NCBI RefSeq assembly: GCF_030758955.1
Contig: NZ_CP132360.1
Span: 325,467 to 389,466 of the forward strand
DNA length: 64,000 nt
Source: Agrococcus beijingensis
GTDB taxonomy: Bacteria; Actinomycetota; Actinomycetes; Actinomycetales; Microbacteriaceae
Direction of reading: 5' to 3'
The position numbers and the translations under genes are program-made. The notes under the pieces were generated by a model that was not told where the DNA came from, ran no database searches, and saw nothing but the letters and a program-made list of their open reading frames with translations. Of this stretch, positions 1 through 10,075 are shown one piece after another; position 1 is the first letter of the stretch; each line of letters starts with the position of its first letter.

Positions 1-1896
1 GAGCAGGGCAACACGGCGGTCATCGTCGAGAGCCGGCTGCCACGGATCGCTGCGGCGATCGTCGTCGGCCTGGCCCTCGGCGCCGCGGGCTATGCGATGC
101 AGACGCTCACCGGCAATCCGCTCGCTTCGCCCGACACGCTCGCGGTGAACGGCGGTGCCGGCGCCGCGATCGCCCTGGCCGCGGTGTTCGGCATCAGCCT
201 GCCGGGCATCGGCGGCGCAGGGCTCGCGTTCGCCGGCGGCCTCATCGCCGCCCTCCTCGTCGTGGCGATCGGTCGCGGCCGCGGCTCGACGACGCAGATG
301 GTGCTCGTCGGCACGGCGCTCGCGCTCGCGCTGCAGTCGGTCACGACGGTCGCCATCATCCTCGCCGAGCAGGAGACCGCCGGGCTCTACGCCTGGGGCG
401 TCGGCCAGCTGTCCCAGAACGGGATCGGCACCGTCGCGCAGCTGCTGCCGCTCGTGCTGCTCGGCATCGCTGCGCTGCTGCTGCTCTCGCGCAGGCTCGA
501 CGTGCTGGCGCTCGGCGAGGAGGCCGCCACCATCGTCGGCGTCGGCGTCGGTCGGCTGCGCCTGCTGACGCTCGTCGCCTCGGTGGCGCTGGCCGCCGCC
601 GCAGTCGCCATCGCGGGACCCATCGGCTTCGTCGGCCTCGCCGCGCCCATCGTGGTGCGCCTGCTCGTCGCACGGATCCCCGGCGCCGGGAGGCACCTCG
701 TCGCGATCCCGCTGGCGGCGTTGGCGGGCGCCGTGCTGGTGGTCGGCTCCGACGTGCTGCTGCGGGCGGTCCTGCCCGCCTCCGCCGCGCTCGACGTGCC
801 CACCGGCGTCGTCACGAGCCTCGTCGGCGCGGTGTGCATCGTCGTGCTCTCCCGCACGATCGCCGGGGCGAACGAGACCGAGTCGATGACGGTGCTGGGC
901 TCGCGCACCATGGCGCGGCGCGCCTGGGTGCCGATCGTCATCGCCGCACTCGTGCTCGCGACGCTCACGATCGGCGCGGTGCTGCTCGGCGACCGCATGC
1001 TGCTGCTCGGCGACGTCGCCAACTGGCTCGGCGGCCGGGCCGGCGATGCGGTGCGGGTCACGCTCGACACCCGCACGCCCCGCGTGGCGGCCGCCGTGCT
1101 GGCGGGCGTCGCCCTGGCGATCTCGGGCGGCCTCGTGCAGGCCGTCGCTCGCAACGCCCTCGCCGACCCGTATCTGCTCGGTGTCGCCGGTGGCGCCGGG
1201 TTGGGCGCCATCTCGGTCATCACGCTCGCGCCGGCGGCCGTCGGCTGGATGGTGGCGGGCGGCGCCCTCGGGGGAGGTGCGCTGGCGGGGGCGCTGGTGC
1301 TGGTGCTGGTCGGCTGGAGGCGCCTGGGCAGCCTGCGGCTCGTGCTCACCGGTCTCGCGCTCTCGGCCGGCACCGCGGCGCTGACCAGCATGCTGATCGT
1401 GGTCACCGACCCCTACAACCAGGCGAAGGCGATCGTGTGGCTCGCCGGCAGCACCTACGGCCGCGGCTTCGAGGACGTCGTGCCGGTGGCCGTCACGCTG
1501 GTCGTCGCAGTGCTCGCGCTCACGTGGATGCACCGCGATCTCGACCTCGCGCAGCTCGACGAGTCGACGCCGCGACTGCTCGGCGTGCGGCTCTCGGCCG
1601 TGCAGGTGGTCGCGCTCGTCGTCGCCGTCGCGCTGACCTCGACGGCCGTCGCCGCCATCGGCGTGGTGGCCTTCGTCGGCCTCGTCGCGCCCCATGCGGC
1701 GCGCGCCATCGTGGGTGCGAGGCACCGCGCGCTGCTGCCGCTCGCGGCGCTGCTGGGCGGCACGCTGACGCTGCTGGCCGACACGCTGGGGCGCACGCTG
1801 ATCGCTCCGGCGCAGCTGCCGGCGGGCGTCATGACGGCGCTCGTGGGCATCCCGTACTTCATCTGGCTGGTGCTGCAGGCGGGCCGCGCGCGCTGA
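1..1896 (+). CDS. FecCD-type siderophore ABC transporter permease, double-length fusion (5' end outside window)
   Basis: This is a polytopic inner-membrane permease that would move ferric siderophores into the cell with an ATPase and a binding protein not seen here. The frame is open from base 1, and residues before the first internal ATG (97) already read as FecCD sequence (ESRLPR, then GAAGYAMQTLTGNPLASP), so the true start lies upstream. Two homologous halves are present, each with an RxPR entry motif, a Q-x-hydrophobic-x-NPLAxP loop and a GLxAPHxxR-like end (GLAAPIVVR in the first, GLVAPHAARAI in the second). That is the FhuB-like arrangement of two permeases in one chain. At least 631 residues are visible. 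The family call is firm; the substrate is unknown. Confidence 0.9.
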   Translation, partial: EQGNTAVIVESRLPRIAAAIVVGLALGAAGYAMQTLTGNPLASPDTLAVNGGAGAAIALAAVFGISLPGIGGAGLAFAGGLIAALLVVAIGRGRGSTTQMVLVGTALALALQSVTTVAIILAEQETAGLYAWGVGQLSQNGIGTVAQLLPLVLLGIAALLLLSRRLDVLALGEEAATIVGVGVGRLRLLTLVASVALAAAAVAIAGPIGFVGLAAPIVVRLLVARIPGAGRHLVAIPLAALAGAVLVVGSDVLLRAVLPASAALDVPTGVVTSLVGAVCIVVLSRTIAGANETESMTVLGSRTMARRAWVPIVIAALVLATLTIGAVLLGDRMLLLGDVANWLGGRAGDAVRVTLDTRTPRVAAAVLAGVALAISGGLVQAVARNALADPYLLGVAGGAGLGAISVITLAPAAVGWMVAGGALGGGALAGALVLVLVGWRRLGSLRLVLTGLALSAGTAALTSMLIVVTDPYNQAKAIVWLAGSTYGRGFEDVVPVAVTLVVAVLALTWMHRDLDLAQLDESTPRLLGVRLSAVQVVALVVAVALTSTAVAAIGVVAFVGLVAPHAARAIVGARHRALLPLAALLGGTLTLLADTLGRTLIAPAQLPAGVMTALVGIPYFIWLVLQAGRAR

Positions 1897-2199
1897 CCCA
1901 CGGCGGGCGCGCACCTGCTGCGGATGCTGGGGAAATCCATCACAACCTCATGCGTGCCGCAAGGAACAGTCAGCGGAGCAGGCAGAAACCGAGAACCTGC
2001 GGATGCGGTGCACAACTCCACAGGGTGGTCTGAGTCGGTGCGTCTTGAGTGTTGGGGTGCCCGAGAACGAGTCTTCTTGGCAAGCAAGCAAGGCTCATGG
2101 CACTGCAAGTTGCGACGGTCGTGGTAACGGAGCCGCGGACGACTATGGGCCTCCCTCGGCGGGCGCAGCTCGTCGAGCAACGCAACCAGGAGTATTCCC
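1897..2199. other. Intergenic gap between permease and peroxidase genes
   Basis: This stretch of 303 bases holds no convincing gene. The only clear signal is the ribosome-binding sequence AGGAG at 2188-2192, seven bases before the GTG start at 2200. I see a weak GCAGG...CCTGC inverted pair near 1980-2005 but no strong terminator and no recognisable iron-regulator box. Confidence 0.4.
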
Positions 2200-5100
2200 G
2201 TGCACAAGCTCAACCCCAGCAGCTGGTCCCCACCTCCACGTCGCAGTGCCAAGCTGCGGCGCAACGTCATCGGCCTGACCGCGGCCTTCGCCATGGTCGT
2301 CCCACTGGCCATCGTCAGCGCGCCCGCGCCCGCGCTCGCCGTCACCGACGAGACCCCGTCGTTCGTGCTGAACCAGAACGACCTCGAGTTCATCCTCCGG
2401 CAGGTCCAGATCTCCGAGGCGCACGCCGCCGATGAGGCCGACCCGAGCAACTACACCTACGTCTGCGCGGATCCGAGCGACCTGAGCGGCACCTGCGTCA
2501 CCAACGTCGCGCAGCCCGGTGGCGTGCGCACGGTCGACGGCAGCTACAACAACCTGATCGCCGGCCAGTCGGAGTTCGGCTCCGGCGGCCTCCCCTTCCC
2601 GCGGCTGCTCGACCCCGAGTGGCTGCAGGGTGAGGCGCCGCCGCCGTTCGCGCCGCCCAACGCTCCCGGCGTCACGGCCAGCTGCGAGGCGGGGCTCACC
2701 TGCTACACGCAGACCGAGGGCTTCGTCTACGACTCGGACCCGCGAATCATCAGCAACCTGATCGTCGACCAGACCACCGGCAACCCGGCGATCGTCAACC
2801 AGCTCGACGCGGGCACGGCGACGCTGCTCCCGCAGGACCCGAACGTGCCCGACCTCGACCCCGACACCGAGATGGTGAGCACGCCCAACACAGCGCCCGA
2901 CGAGGCCCTGTCCGCTCCGTTCAACACCTTCCTGGGGTTCTTCGGCCAGTTCTTCGACCACGGTCTCGATCTGGTCAAGAAGGGTGGCAACGGCACCCTC
3001 GTCGTGCCGCTCGAGCCCGACGACCCGCTGTACGAGGCCGGGTCGCCCACGAACTTCCTCGTGCTCACCCGAGCGACTCGCGCCGACGACGCCGCTGGCA
3101 ACCCGACGACGGAGCACACGAACCTGACCACGCCGTTCGTCGATCAGAACCAGACGTACGCGTCGCACCCGGCGCACCAGGTCTTCCTGCGCGAGTACGC
3201 CCCGGGCGGCGGTGCGACCGGCAAGCTCATCGAGGGCGCCGCCGGCGGCATGGCGACCTGGACCGAGGTCAAGGACCAGGCCCGGACCATCCTGGGCATC
3301 GACCTCACCGACGCCGACGTGCTGGCCGTGCCGCAGCTGGTCGTCGACCCGTACGGCAACTTCGTGCCGGGACCGCTGCGCGGCATGCCCCAGCTCATCG
3401 TCTCGACCGGACCGGGTGTCGACGACATCGCGTTCCGCGAGGGCGACCCGGGTGCCCCCGTCTCGACGGCCGGCGCGCTCACCACGGGCACCGCCTTCCT
3501 CGACGACATCGCGCACGGCGCCACCCCGGTGTTCGACGCGAACGGCAACCTCGTCCCGCAGTACGACGAGAACGGCCAGCCGACCACGGACATCCTCAGC
3601 GGCTACAACAACGTCGCGCTCGGCGAGCACTTCATCGCCGGGGACGGTCGCGTCAACGAGAACATCGGCCTCACCGCGGTGCACGCGGTGTTCCACGCCG
3701 AGCACAACCGCATGGTGGAGCAGATCGAGGCGCTGCTGAACGGCGACCCGAGCACGGCATTGCTGCGCAACGACCAGACGATGGCCGACCCCGCACTGCT
3801 GGCCGAGTTCGCGAAGGCGTTCCGGGGCGAGGCGCACGCCTACCCCTCGGCCGTGCCCGAGCTCGCCCTGCCGCAGCCGCAGGCCGATGACTGGACCTAC
3901 GAGCAGCGCCTGTTCCAGGCGGCGAAGTTCGCCACCGAGATGCAGTACCAGCACATCGTCTTCGAGGAGTTCGGACGCACGATCTCCCCCTCGATCGATC
4001 CGGTGGTCTTCAACGAGAACAGCTACAACCCCGCCATCGACCCGGCGATCATGGCCGAGTTCGCCGATGTGGTCTACCGCTTCGGGCACTCGATGATGAC
4101 CGAGGAGATCGGCCGCGAGGATGTGCCAGGCACCGCTGCCGTGGAGTCTGACGTGTCGCTGCTCGACGGCTTCCTCAATCCGGATGCCTTCGACGACGGA
4201 GGCGCGCTGACGCCAGATCAGGCGGTGGGTTCCCTCATCGACGGCATGACGTCGCGCGTCGGCAGCCAGATCGACGAGTACGTCACCGACACGCTGCGCA
4301 ACAACCTGCTCGGCCTGCCGCTCGACCTCGCCACCATCAACATGGCGCGAGCTCGAGACGTCGGCATCCCGCCGCTGCAGACAGCGCGCGAGGAGTTCTT
4401 CCGGCTCACCGGCGACTCGTCGCTCGAGCCCTACAGCGACTGGGTCGACTTCGGGCTCGGGCTGCGCAACGGCAACAACTTCGGGCGTGGCGGCAACAAC
4501 GCCTCGCTGGTGAACTTCGTCGCCGCCTACGGCACCCACCCGACCGTCGAGGCGGCGACCACGGTCGTCGGTCGTCGTGCGGCGGCCTCGCTGCTCGTCA
4601 ACGGTGCACCGGTCGGCAGCGAGTTCATCTCGCGGTTCCCGGGCGCCAGCCGCTTCCACACCGCCGCGCTGTTCTCGCAGCGCCACTACGAGCCGGGCAT
4701 CGACACGGTCTACGTGACGAACGGCCTCAACTTCCCCGACGCGCTGTCGGCCGGAGCCCTGGGCAAGCCCATCCTGCTCGTGCCGCCGGGCTCCGCGGGA
4801 ACCATCCCGGCCGAGACCCACGAGGAGCTGCTGAGGCTCGCGCCCGGCCGCATCGTCGTGCTCGGCGACACGGCTTCGGTCGGCGCCAACACCGTGCTCG
4901 CGCTCAACGCGATCTCGGCGACCGACGCTCCGGTGACCCGGATCGCAGGCCCGAACCGCTACGCGACCTCCGCAGCCATCTCGGCGACCTTCACGGGTCC
5001 GGTCGAGCGGGTGTTCATCGCGAACGGCGAGAACTTCCCGGATGCGCTGGCCGGTGCAGCGGTCGCTGCGCAGGGCAACTCGCCCGTGCTGCTCGTGACG

Positions 5101-7905
5101 CCGAACGGGATCCCTGCGGTCATCGCCGCAGAGCTCCAGCGGCTCAACCCGCCGGAGATCGTGGTCCTCGGTGGTACGCCCTCGGTGAGCGCGGCAGTCG
5201 CCACGCAGCTCGACGCCTTCACGACCGGCCCCGTCATCCGGCTCGCCGGTGCGAGCCGGTACGACACGGCGGTCGAGATCAGCAAGCAGTTCTTCCCGAC
5301 CGGAGCCGATCGCGTGTACGTGACGACCGGCACCAACTTCCCCGACGCGGTCACGGCGGCTCCGGGTGCAGGCCTCAACGGCTCGCCCATCCTGCTGCTC
5401 CCGCCGACCGGGATGACGCCGGCCATCCGGGCCGAGATCGAGCGCCTGGCACCCACCGAGATCTTCATCCTCGGTGACACCAACTCGGTCAGCGCGGCGA
5501 CCGAGCTGAACCTCGCCTCGCTCGCACCGACGCCGCTCACGGCGCCGGCGGACCGGCTCGAGTTCATGAACAGCACGGGAGCCTGGGCTGACGCCAACGG
5601 CGGCACGACGACCGGTCTGGAGTCGGTCGACCTCTGGGTCGGCGGTCTGGCGGAGAAGATCGACGCCTTCGGCGGCATGCTGGGATCGACGTTCAACTAC
5701 GTCTTCGAGACGCAGCTCGAGAAGCTGCAGTTCGGCGACCGGTTCTACTACCTGTTCCGCAACCCCGGCGTGCAGCTGTTCGCTGCGCTCGAGGGCAACT
5801 CGCTCTCGGATCTCATCCAGCGCAACTCCGACGCATCCAATCTGCCGGCGAACATCTTCTCGCTGAACGAACAGATCCTCGACCTCGACGCTCTGCCGAA
5901 CCCGCTCCCTGCGGGTCTGCTCCAGGGCGCCGATGGCAGCTGGCGCTGGTCGGGAGTGGAGCACCTCGAGCTGCACGGCACCGCGGGACCGGACAACATG
6001 TCCGGCGACGAGGGTGACGACTCGCTCTGGGGCTACGAGGGCAACGACAGGATCGAGGGCGGCGGGGGCAACGACTCGCTCGTCGGCGGTCCTGGTGACG
6101 ACATCATCACTGACTCGTTCGGCGACGATGTCATCCACGGCGACCAGGGCAACGACGCCATCCACGTCGGCGCCGGCATCGATCTCGCGATCGCGGGCCT
6201 CGGCGACGACTTCGCGGTCAATGGCGGCGGCGGCGCGGGCTCCTCGTTCTTCATGGGGATGGGCGACGACGTCGTGACCGGCACCAGCGGGCGCGCCACG
6301 GTGTTCGGCGGCGAGCAGCACGACTGGGTCGAGGGCGGCTCCCACGCCGACCTCCTCCAGGGCGACAACGCCGACCAGCAGCAGGACGACACGCTGGGTG
6401 GCAGCGACGTGGTGCTCGGCCGGCTCGGCAACGACGACATCGAGGGCGAGGGCGGTGACGACATCCTCGTCGGCGCCGCCGTCGGCACCGACCGTCACCT
6501 GGGCAACCTCGGGTTCGACTGGCTGACCTACTACGGCCAGACGGCGAACGTGACGGCTGACTTCGCGTTCACGAGCCTCGTCGATCCGAACAACCCGCTG
6601 CGGTCGCGGTTCGACCAGCTCGAGTCCCTCTCGGGCGGTGCCGGCAACGACACACTCCGCGGGCCGCTGATCGCGCCGACGGAGATCCCTGCCCACCTGC
6701 TCCCGCTGGAGCGGGCGACCGAGGCCAGCATCGATCTCGTCGACGGCCTGGAGGGCCTGCTCCGGCCGACCCCCGAGACCGACTACGCAGCGCGCCTCAT
6801 CGGGCCGCCCGATCCTGCCGCCACGGGGATGAACATGGTCATCCTCGGTGGTCCCGGCGACGACACCGTGGAGGGCAGGGCCGGCGACGACTTCCTCGAC
6901 GGCGACGCCATGCTCCGGGTCCAGCTGCTCGACTCCGCCACCGGCCAGCGCTACGACAGCGCGAACGACGTCGAGGCGCGCGTCTTCGCGGGCACGGTGA
7001 ACCCGGGCAACCTCGACATCGTGCGGGAGATCGTCTCCGTCGATGGCGGGAGCGACACATCCGTCTACAGCGACGTGATGGCCGCGTACACGATCACGCA
7101 GGGTGCCCCCGGGTACTGGCAGGTCGAGCACGCCACGCAGGGCTCGGATGTCATCCGTGGCTTCGAGCGGCTGCAGTTCTCGGATGGCTGCGCGACGCTC
7201 AACGAGGCCGGCGACGCGTGGGAGGCCTGCGACACCACGTTCGCAGTCTCCCTGTCGACCGACACGCCGCTCGAGGGAGTCCCGGTCGTCGCGACGGTCG
7301 TGGCGCCCGACGGCACGAGCCCGCTCGACGCCAGCGCCTTCACCGGAGCTGAGTTCGTCTGGTTGGGCGGCAAGGCTGACTTCCCCGAGAACGTCACCGA
7401 GTGGGTTGAGCTCGCTCGACAGACTCCCGGGACGAGCAACGGGGCGACTCTGGCCAGCTCGTTCACACCCGGAGTGGAGGAGAACGGCATGTTCCTCCGC
7501 GTCTCGGTGACCTACAGAGACGGGTCCGGTGTCCTGCATACGGCGTCTTCCCCGGTCACCGGCAGCTTCGTCACGGTGCCCAACGAGCTGCCGGTCGGTC
7601 CGACACTCGTCTGGGACGAGGCCCCCGCCGCACCGACGGTCGGATCGTTGCTGATCGCCACCGAAGTGCTGGACGCCAACGGCCTCGAGGAGGGGACCGA
7701 GTTCGTCTACGAATGGACGAGCTCGACCGATCCGACGGTGCCGCCGGGCTCGACGGTGCTCGGCTCTGAGGTCGAGAGCTACCAGGTCGTCGCCGCCGAC
7801 GTCGGCAGCTTCATACGGGTGACGGTCACCTACACCGACGCAGCCGGCTATGCCGAGACCGCGACCGCTGTGCTCGACGTGGCAGTCGTGGCGGCCACAC
7901 CCTAG
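2200..7905 (+). CDS. Secreted animal-type haem peroxidase with inserted cell-wall-binding repeats, RTX repeats and Ig-like C-terminus
   Basis: This is a 1901-residue exported protein. A signal peptide (basic N-region, hydrophobic stretch, APALA cleavage site) covers about residues 1-48. The haem peroxidase fold follows, with FFGQFFDHGLD (distal His254), HAVFHAEHNR and VYRFGHSMM (proximal His630). At about residues 806-1111 three cell-wall-binding type 2 repeats interrupt it (RxxGxxRYxTA ... NFPDA ... PILLV ... hILGxTxSV). Peroxidase sequence then resumes (EFMNSTGAW, VDLWVGGLAEK, GDRFYYL). RTX calcium-binding nonapeptides (GGxGNDxL) lie at about 1261-1427, and two Ig-like domains close the chain. 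The GTG start has AGGAG seven bases upstream. It probably oxidises substrates at the cell surface; the substrate is unknown. Confidence 0.88.
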   Translation: MHKLNPSSWSPPPRRSAKLRRNVIGLTAAFAMVVPLAIVSAPAPALAVTDETPSFVLNQNDLEFILRQVQISEAHAADEADPSNYTYVCADPSDLSGTCVTNVAQPGGVRTVDGSYNNLIAGQSEFGSGGLPFPRLLDPEWLQGEAPPPFAPPNAPGVTASCEAGLTCYTQTEGFVYDSDPRIISNLIVDQTTGNPAIVNQLDAGTATLLPQDPNVPDLDPDTEMVSTPNTAPDEALSAPFNTFLGFFGQFFDHGLDLVKKGGNGTLVVPLEPDDPLYEAGSPTNFLVLTRATRADDAAGNPTTEHTNLTTPFVDQNQTYASHPAHQVFLREYAPGGGATGKLIEGAAGGMATWTEVKDQARTILGIDLTDADVLAVPQLVVDPYGNFVPGPLRGMPQLIVSTGPGVDDIAFREGDPGAPVSTAGALTTGTAFLDDIAHGATPVFDANGNLVPQYDENGQPTTDILSGYNNVALGEHFIAGDGRVNENIGLTAVHAVFHAEHNRMVEQIEALLNGDPSTALLRNDQTMADPALLAEFAKAFRGEAHAYPSAVPELALPQPQADDWTYEQRLFQAAKFATEMQYQHIVFEEFGRTISPSIDPVVFNENSYNPAIDPAIMAEFADVVYRFGHSMMTEEIGREDVPGTAAVESDVSLLDGFLNPDAFDDGGALTPDQAVGSLIDGMTSRVGSQIDEYVTDTLRNNLLGLPLDLATINMARARDVGIPPLQTAREEFFRLTGDSSLEPYSDWVDFGLGLRNGNNFGRGGNNASLVNFVAAYGTHPTVEAATTVVGRRAAASLLVNGAPVGSEFISRFPGASRFHTAALFSQRHYEPGIDTVYVTNGLNFPDALSAGALGKPILLVPPGSAGTIPAETHEELLRLAPGRIVVLGDTASVGANTVLALNAISATDAPVTRIAGPNRYATSAAISATFTGPVERVFIANGENFPDALAGAAVAAQGNSPVLLVTPNGIPAVIAAELQRLNPPEIVVLGGTPSVSAAVATQLDAFTTGPVIRLAGASRYDTAVEISKQFFPTGADRVYVTTGTNFPDAVTAAPGAGLNGSPILLLPPTGMTPAIRAEIERLAPTEIFILGDTNSVSAATELNLASLAPTPLTAPADRLEFMNSTGAWADANGGTTTGLESVDLWVGGLAEKIDAFGGMLGSTFNYVFETQLEKLQFGDRFYYLFRNPGVQLFAALEGNSLSDLIQRNSDASNLPANIFSLNEQILDLDALPNPLPAGLLQGADGSWRWSGVEHLELHGTAGPDNMSGDEGDDSLWGYEGNDRIEGGGGNDSLVGGPGDDIITDSFGDDVIHGDQGNDAIHVGAGIDLAIAGLGDDFAVNGGGGAGSSFFMGMGDDVVTGTSGRATVFGGEQHDWVEGGSHADLLQGDNADQQQDDTLGGSDVVLGRLGNDDIEGEGGDDILVGAAVGTDRHLGNLGFDWLTYYGQTANVTADFAFTSLVDPNNPLRSRFDQLESLSGGAGNDTLRGPLIAPTEIPAHLLPLERATEASIDLVDGLEGLLRPTPETDYAARLIGPPDPAATGMNMVILGGPGDDTVEGRAGDDFLDGDAMLRVQLLDSATGQRYDSANDVEARVFAGTVNPGNLDIVREIVSVDGGSDTSVYSDVMAAYTITQGAPGYWQVEHATQGSDVIRGFERLQFSDGCATLNEAGDAWEACDTTFAVSLSTDTPLEGVPVVATVVAPDGTSPLDASAFTGAEFVWLGGKADFPENVTEWVELARQTPGTSNGATLASSFTPGVEENGMFLRVSVTYRDGSGVLHTASSPVTGSFVTVPNELPVGPTLVWDEAPAAPTVGSLLIATEVLDANGLEEGTEFVYEWTSSTDPTVPPGSTVLGSEVESYQVVAADVGSFIRVTVTYTDAAGYAETATAVLDVAVVAATP

Positions 7906-7920
7906 GGGCTGGGAACCCCG

Positions 7921-7956
7921 CAGGGGCGCTGCATCCTCACGGATGCAGCGCCCCTG
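7921..7956. terminator. Bidirectional hairpin terminator
   Basis: A perfect 16-base-pair stem (CAGGGGCGCTGCATCC with its complement) closes a TCAC loop. It sits between the convergent peroxidase and M3 peptidase genes and can serve both strands. There is no long T run. Confidence 0.8.
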
Positions 7957-7983
7957 TCGTGCGACTGCTCGGCGGCGGCGGCG

Positions 7984-10023
7984 CTATTCGGCCGCGTCGA
8001 GGCCGCGGCGCTTGAGCAGCGGCGCCAGCTCGGCGTCGCGGCCCAGGAAGTCGCGGAACGCGGCCAGCGGATCCTTCGACCCGCCCACGCCCAGCAGGCG
8101 CTCGCGGAAGCGCTGCCCGGCCTCGCGGATCGACGGCTGCTGCTTGAACCACTCGACCGTGTCGGCGTCCATGACCTCCGACCAGATGTACGAGTAGTAG
8201 CCGGCCGAGTAGCCTCCCGAGAACACGTGCTGGAAGTAGCCGGTCGAGTAGCGCGTCGGCACCGTCTCGCTCAGGAGGCCCACGCGGTCGAGGGCGTCCC
8301 GCTCGAACGCCGCGACATCCGTCACCTCGTCGCCCGCGACGCGCGCGTGCCACGCCTGGTCGAGCAGCGCGGCCGCCAGGTACTCGCTGGTGTCGTGCCC
8401 CTGGTTGAACGACTCCGACGCCTGCAGGCGGGCGATGACATCGGCCGGCAGCGGCTCTCCGGTCTCGATGTGCCGGGCGTAGTGCTCGACGATGCCCGGC
8501 CACAGCATCCACATCTCGTTGACCTGGCTGGGGAACTCGACGAAGTCGCGGAACACGTTCGTGCCGCCGAACGACGGGTAGGTGACCTGCGCGAACAGGC
8601 CGTGCAGCGCGTGCCCGAACTCGTGGAAGAGCGTGGTGGTCTCGTCGAACGTCAGCAGCGTGGGCGTGCCGGCCGGGGGCTTCGGCACGTTGAGGTTGTT
8701 CATCACCACCGTCGGGTGCTCGAGCAGCGCGTTCTGCTGGATCAGCGGGTTCATCCACGCGCCGCCGCGCTTCGAGTCGCGGGTGTAGAGGTCGAGCAGG
8801 TACAGGCCGACCTCCGAGCCGTCGTCGTCGCGCACCTCGAACACCCGCACGTCGGGGTGGTAGCCGACCAGATCGGTGCGCTCCTCGAAGGTGACGCCGT
8901 ACACCTGGGTCGCCGCGTAGAAGACGCCGTCGCGCAGCACGCGCTCGGCCTCGAAGTAGGGGCGCAGCGCCGCCGTGTCGACGTCGAAGCGGGCGGTGCG
9001 CTCCTTCTCGGTCCAGTACGCCCAGTCCCAGGCGGCGAGCTCGTAGGGCTCGCCGGCAGCGTCGATCTGCGCCTGCAGCGCGGCGGCCTCCGTGCGCGCG
9101 TTGGCGGCGGCGGGCTTCGCCAGCTTCGTCAGCATCGCCATCACGTTGTCGGGGCTGCCGGCCGTCTCGTCAGCGGTGATCGCATGCGCGTGCGTGGCGA
9201 AGCCCAGCAGCTGCGCGCGCTCTGCGCGCAGGGCGGTGAGCTCGACGACGGTGTCGCGGTTGTCGTGCTCGTTGCCGCGGGTGCCGCGGGCGAGGGATGC
9301 CTCCAGCACGCGCCGTCGGACGTCGCGGTTCGTGAGCGAGGCGAGCCACGGGTGGCCGGAGAACAGCGGCAGGGTGATGAGCCACTTGCCCTCGAGGCCG
9401 CGGTCGGCCGCCGCGGCGGCCGCCGCCTCGATCTCGCCCGAGCTGAGGCCGTCGAGCTCGGCCTCGGTGTCGATGACCACGGCCAGGTCGTTGGTGTCGG
9501 CCTGCAGGTGCTTGTCGAAGCGCGTGGTGAGCGTCGCGATCTGCTGGTTGAGCTGCTTGAGGCGGTCGCGGGCCGCCTCGTCGAGGCCCGCGCCGGCGAC
9601 GGTCATCTCGGTGTGGCGGCGCTCGACCAGGTAGCGCTGCTCGTCGTTCCATGCGGGGTCGGGGCTCTGGTGCAGCGCCGCGACGCGCGCGTAGAGCGAC
9701 GGGTCGAGCGTGATCGCGTCGGCGTGCGCGGCGAAGCGCGGCGCGTAGCGCTCCTCGAGCTCCTCGAGGAAGGGCGAGGAGTCGGTCGAGGTCATGCTCC
9801 AGAAGACGTGCGCGACCCGCGACAGGATCGCGCCGCTGCGCTCCAGCGGCACCATGGTGTTCTCGAACGTCGGGGCCGCGGCGTCGTCGATGACAGCGCG
9901 GACCTCCTCGAGCTGCTCGGCGAAGCCCGCCTCGAGCGCCTCCTCGTAGTGCTCCTCGCGGATCTCGGCGAACGGCGGCAGCTGGTACGGGAGCGCGCTG
10001 GGCGTCAGGAAGGGGTTGGTCAT
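7984..10023 (-). CDS. M3 family zinc metallopeptidase (oligopeptidase / peptidyl-dipeptidase Dcp type)
   Basis: This is a 679-residue cytoplasmic peptidase expected to degrade short peptides. The thimet-oligopeptidase zinc site HEFGHALHGLF lies near residue 464, followed by SFGGTNVFRDFVEFPSQ, which carries the downstream glutamate region typical of M3A enzymes. Length matches the family. I start at MTNPFLTPS (10023); longer frames add an unlike N-terminus. A -10 box TAGGGT (10036-10031 on the reverse strand) ends seven bases before the ATG, which suggests a leaderless mRNA. The gene is divergent from the methyltransferase gene at 10076. Confidence 0.93.
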   Translation of the reverse strand: MTNPFLTPSALPYQLPPFAEIREEHYEEALEAGFAEQLEEVRAVIDDAAAPTFENTMVPLERSGAILSRVAHVFWSMTSTDSSPFLEELEERYAPRFAAHADAITLDPSLYARVAALHQSPDPAWNDEQRYLVERRHTEMTVAGAGLDEAARDRLKQLNQQIATLTTRFDKHLQADTNDLAVVIDTEAELDGLSSGEIEAAAAAAADRGLEGKWLITLPLFSGHPWLASLTNRDVRRRVLEASLARGTRGNEHDNRDTVVELTALRAERAQLLGFATHAHAITADETAGSPDNVMAMLTKLAKPAAANARTEAAALQAQIDAAGEPYELAAWDWAYWTEKERTARFDVDTAALRPYFEAERVLRDGVFYAATQVYGVTFEERTDLVGYHPDVRVFEVRDDDGSEVGLYLLDLYTRDSKRGGAWMNPLIQQNALLEHPTVVMNNLNVPKPPAGTPTLLTFDETTTLFHEFGHALHGLFAQVTYPSFGGTNVFRDFVEFPSQVNEMWMLWPGIVEHYARHIETGEPLPADVIARLQASESFNQGHDTSEYLAAALLDQAWHARVAGDEVTDVAAFERDALDRVGLLSETVPTRYSTGYFQHVFSGGYSAGYYSYIWSEVMDADTVEWFKQQPSIREAGQRFRERLLGVGGSKDPLAAFRDFLGRDAELAPLLKRRGLDAAE

Positions 10024-10030
10024 GGCACCC

Positions 10031-10075
10031 ACCCTAGGTTCTTCCGCCCGGGGTTCCTGGTCATACACTCGCGGC
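10031..10075. promoter_or_regulatory. Back-to-back leaderless promoters for M3 peptidase and methyltransferase
   Basis: Within 52 bases between the two divergent ATGs lie two -10 boxes. TAGGGT on the reverse strand (10036-10031) is seven bases before the peptidase ATG, and TACACT on the forward strand (10064-10069) is six bases before the methyltransferase ATG. Neither start has a good ribosome-binding sequence. Each promoter's -35 region would overlap the other's transcription unit. Confidence 0.6.

Noticed and set aside
2143-7539. 1798-codon reverse-strand frame opposite the peroxidase gene
   Set aside because: It mirrors a GC-rich coding gene; the translation is Arg/Val/Gly-rich with no domain, while the forward strand has clear signal, peroxidase and RTX motifs.
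10016-10075. Longer methyltransferase start at 10016
   Set aside because: It overlaps the divergent peptidase start and the promoter; the start at 10076 sits six bases after a -10 box.
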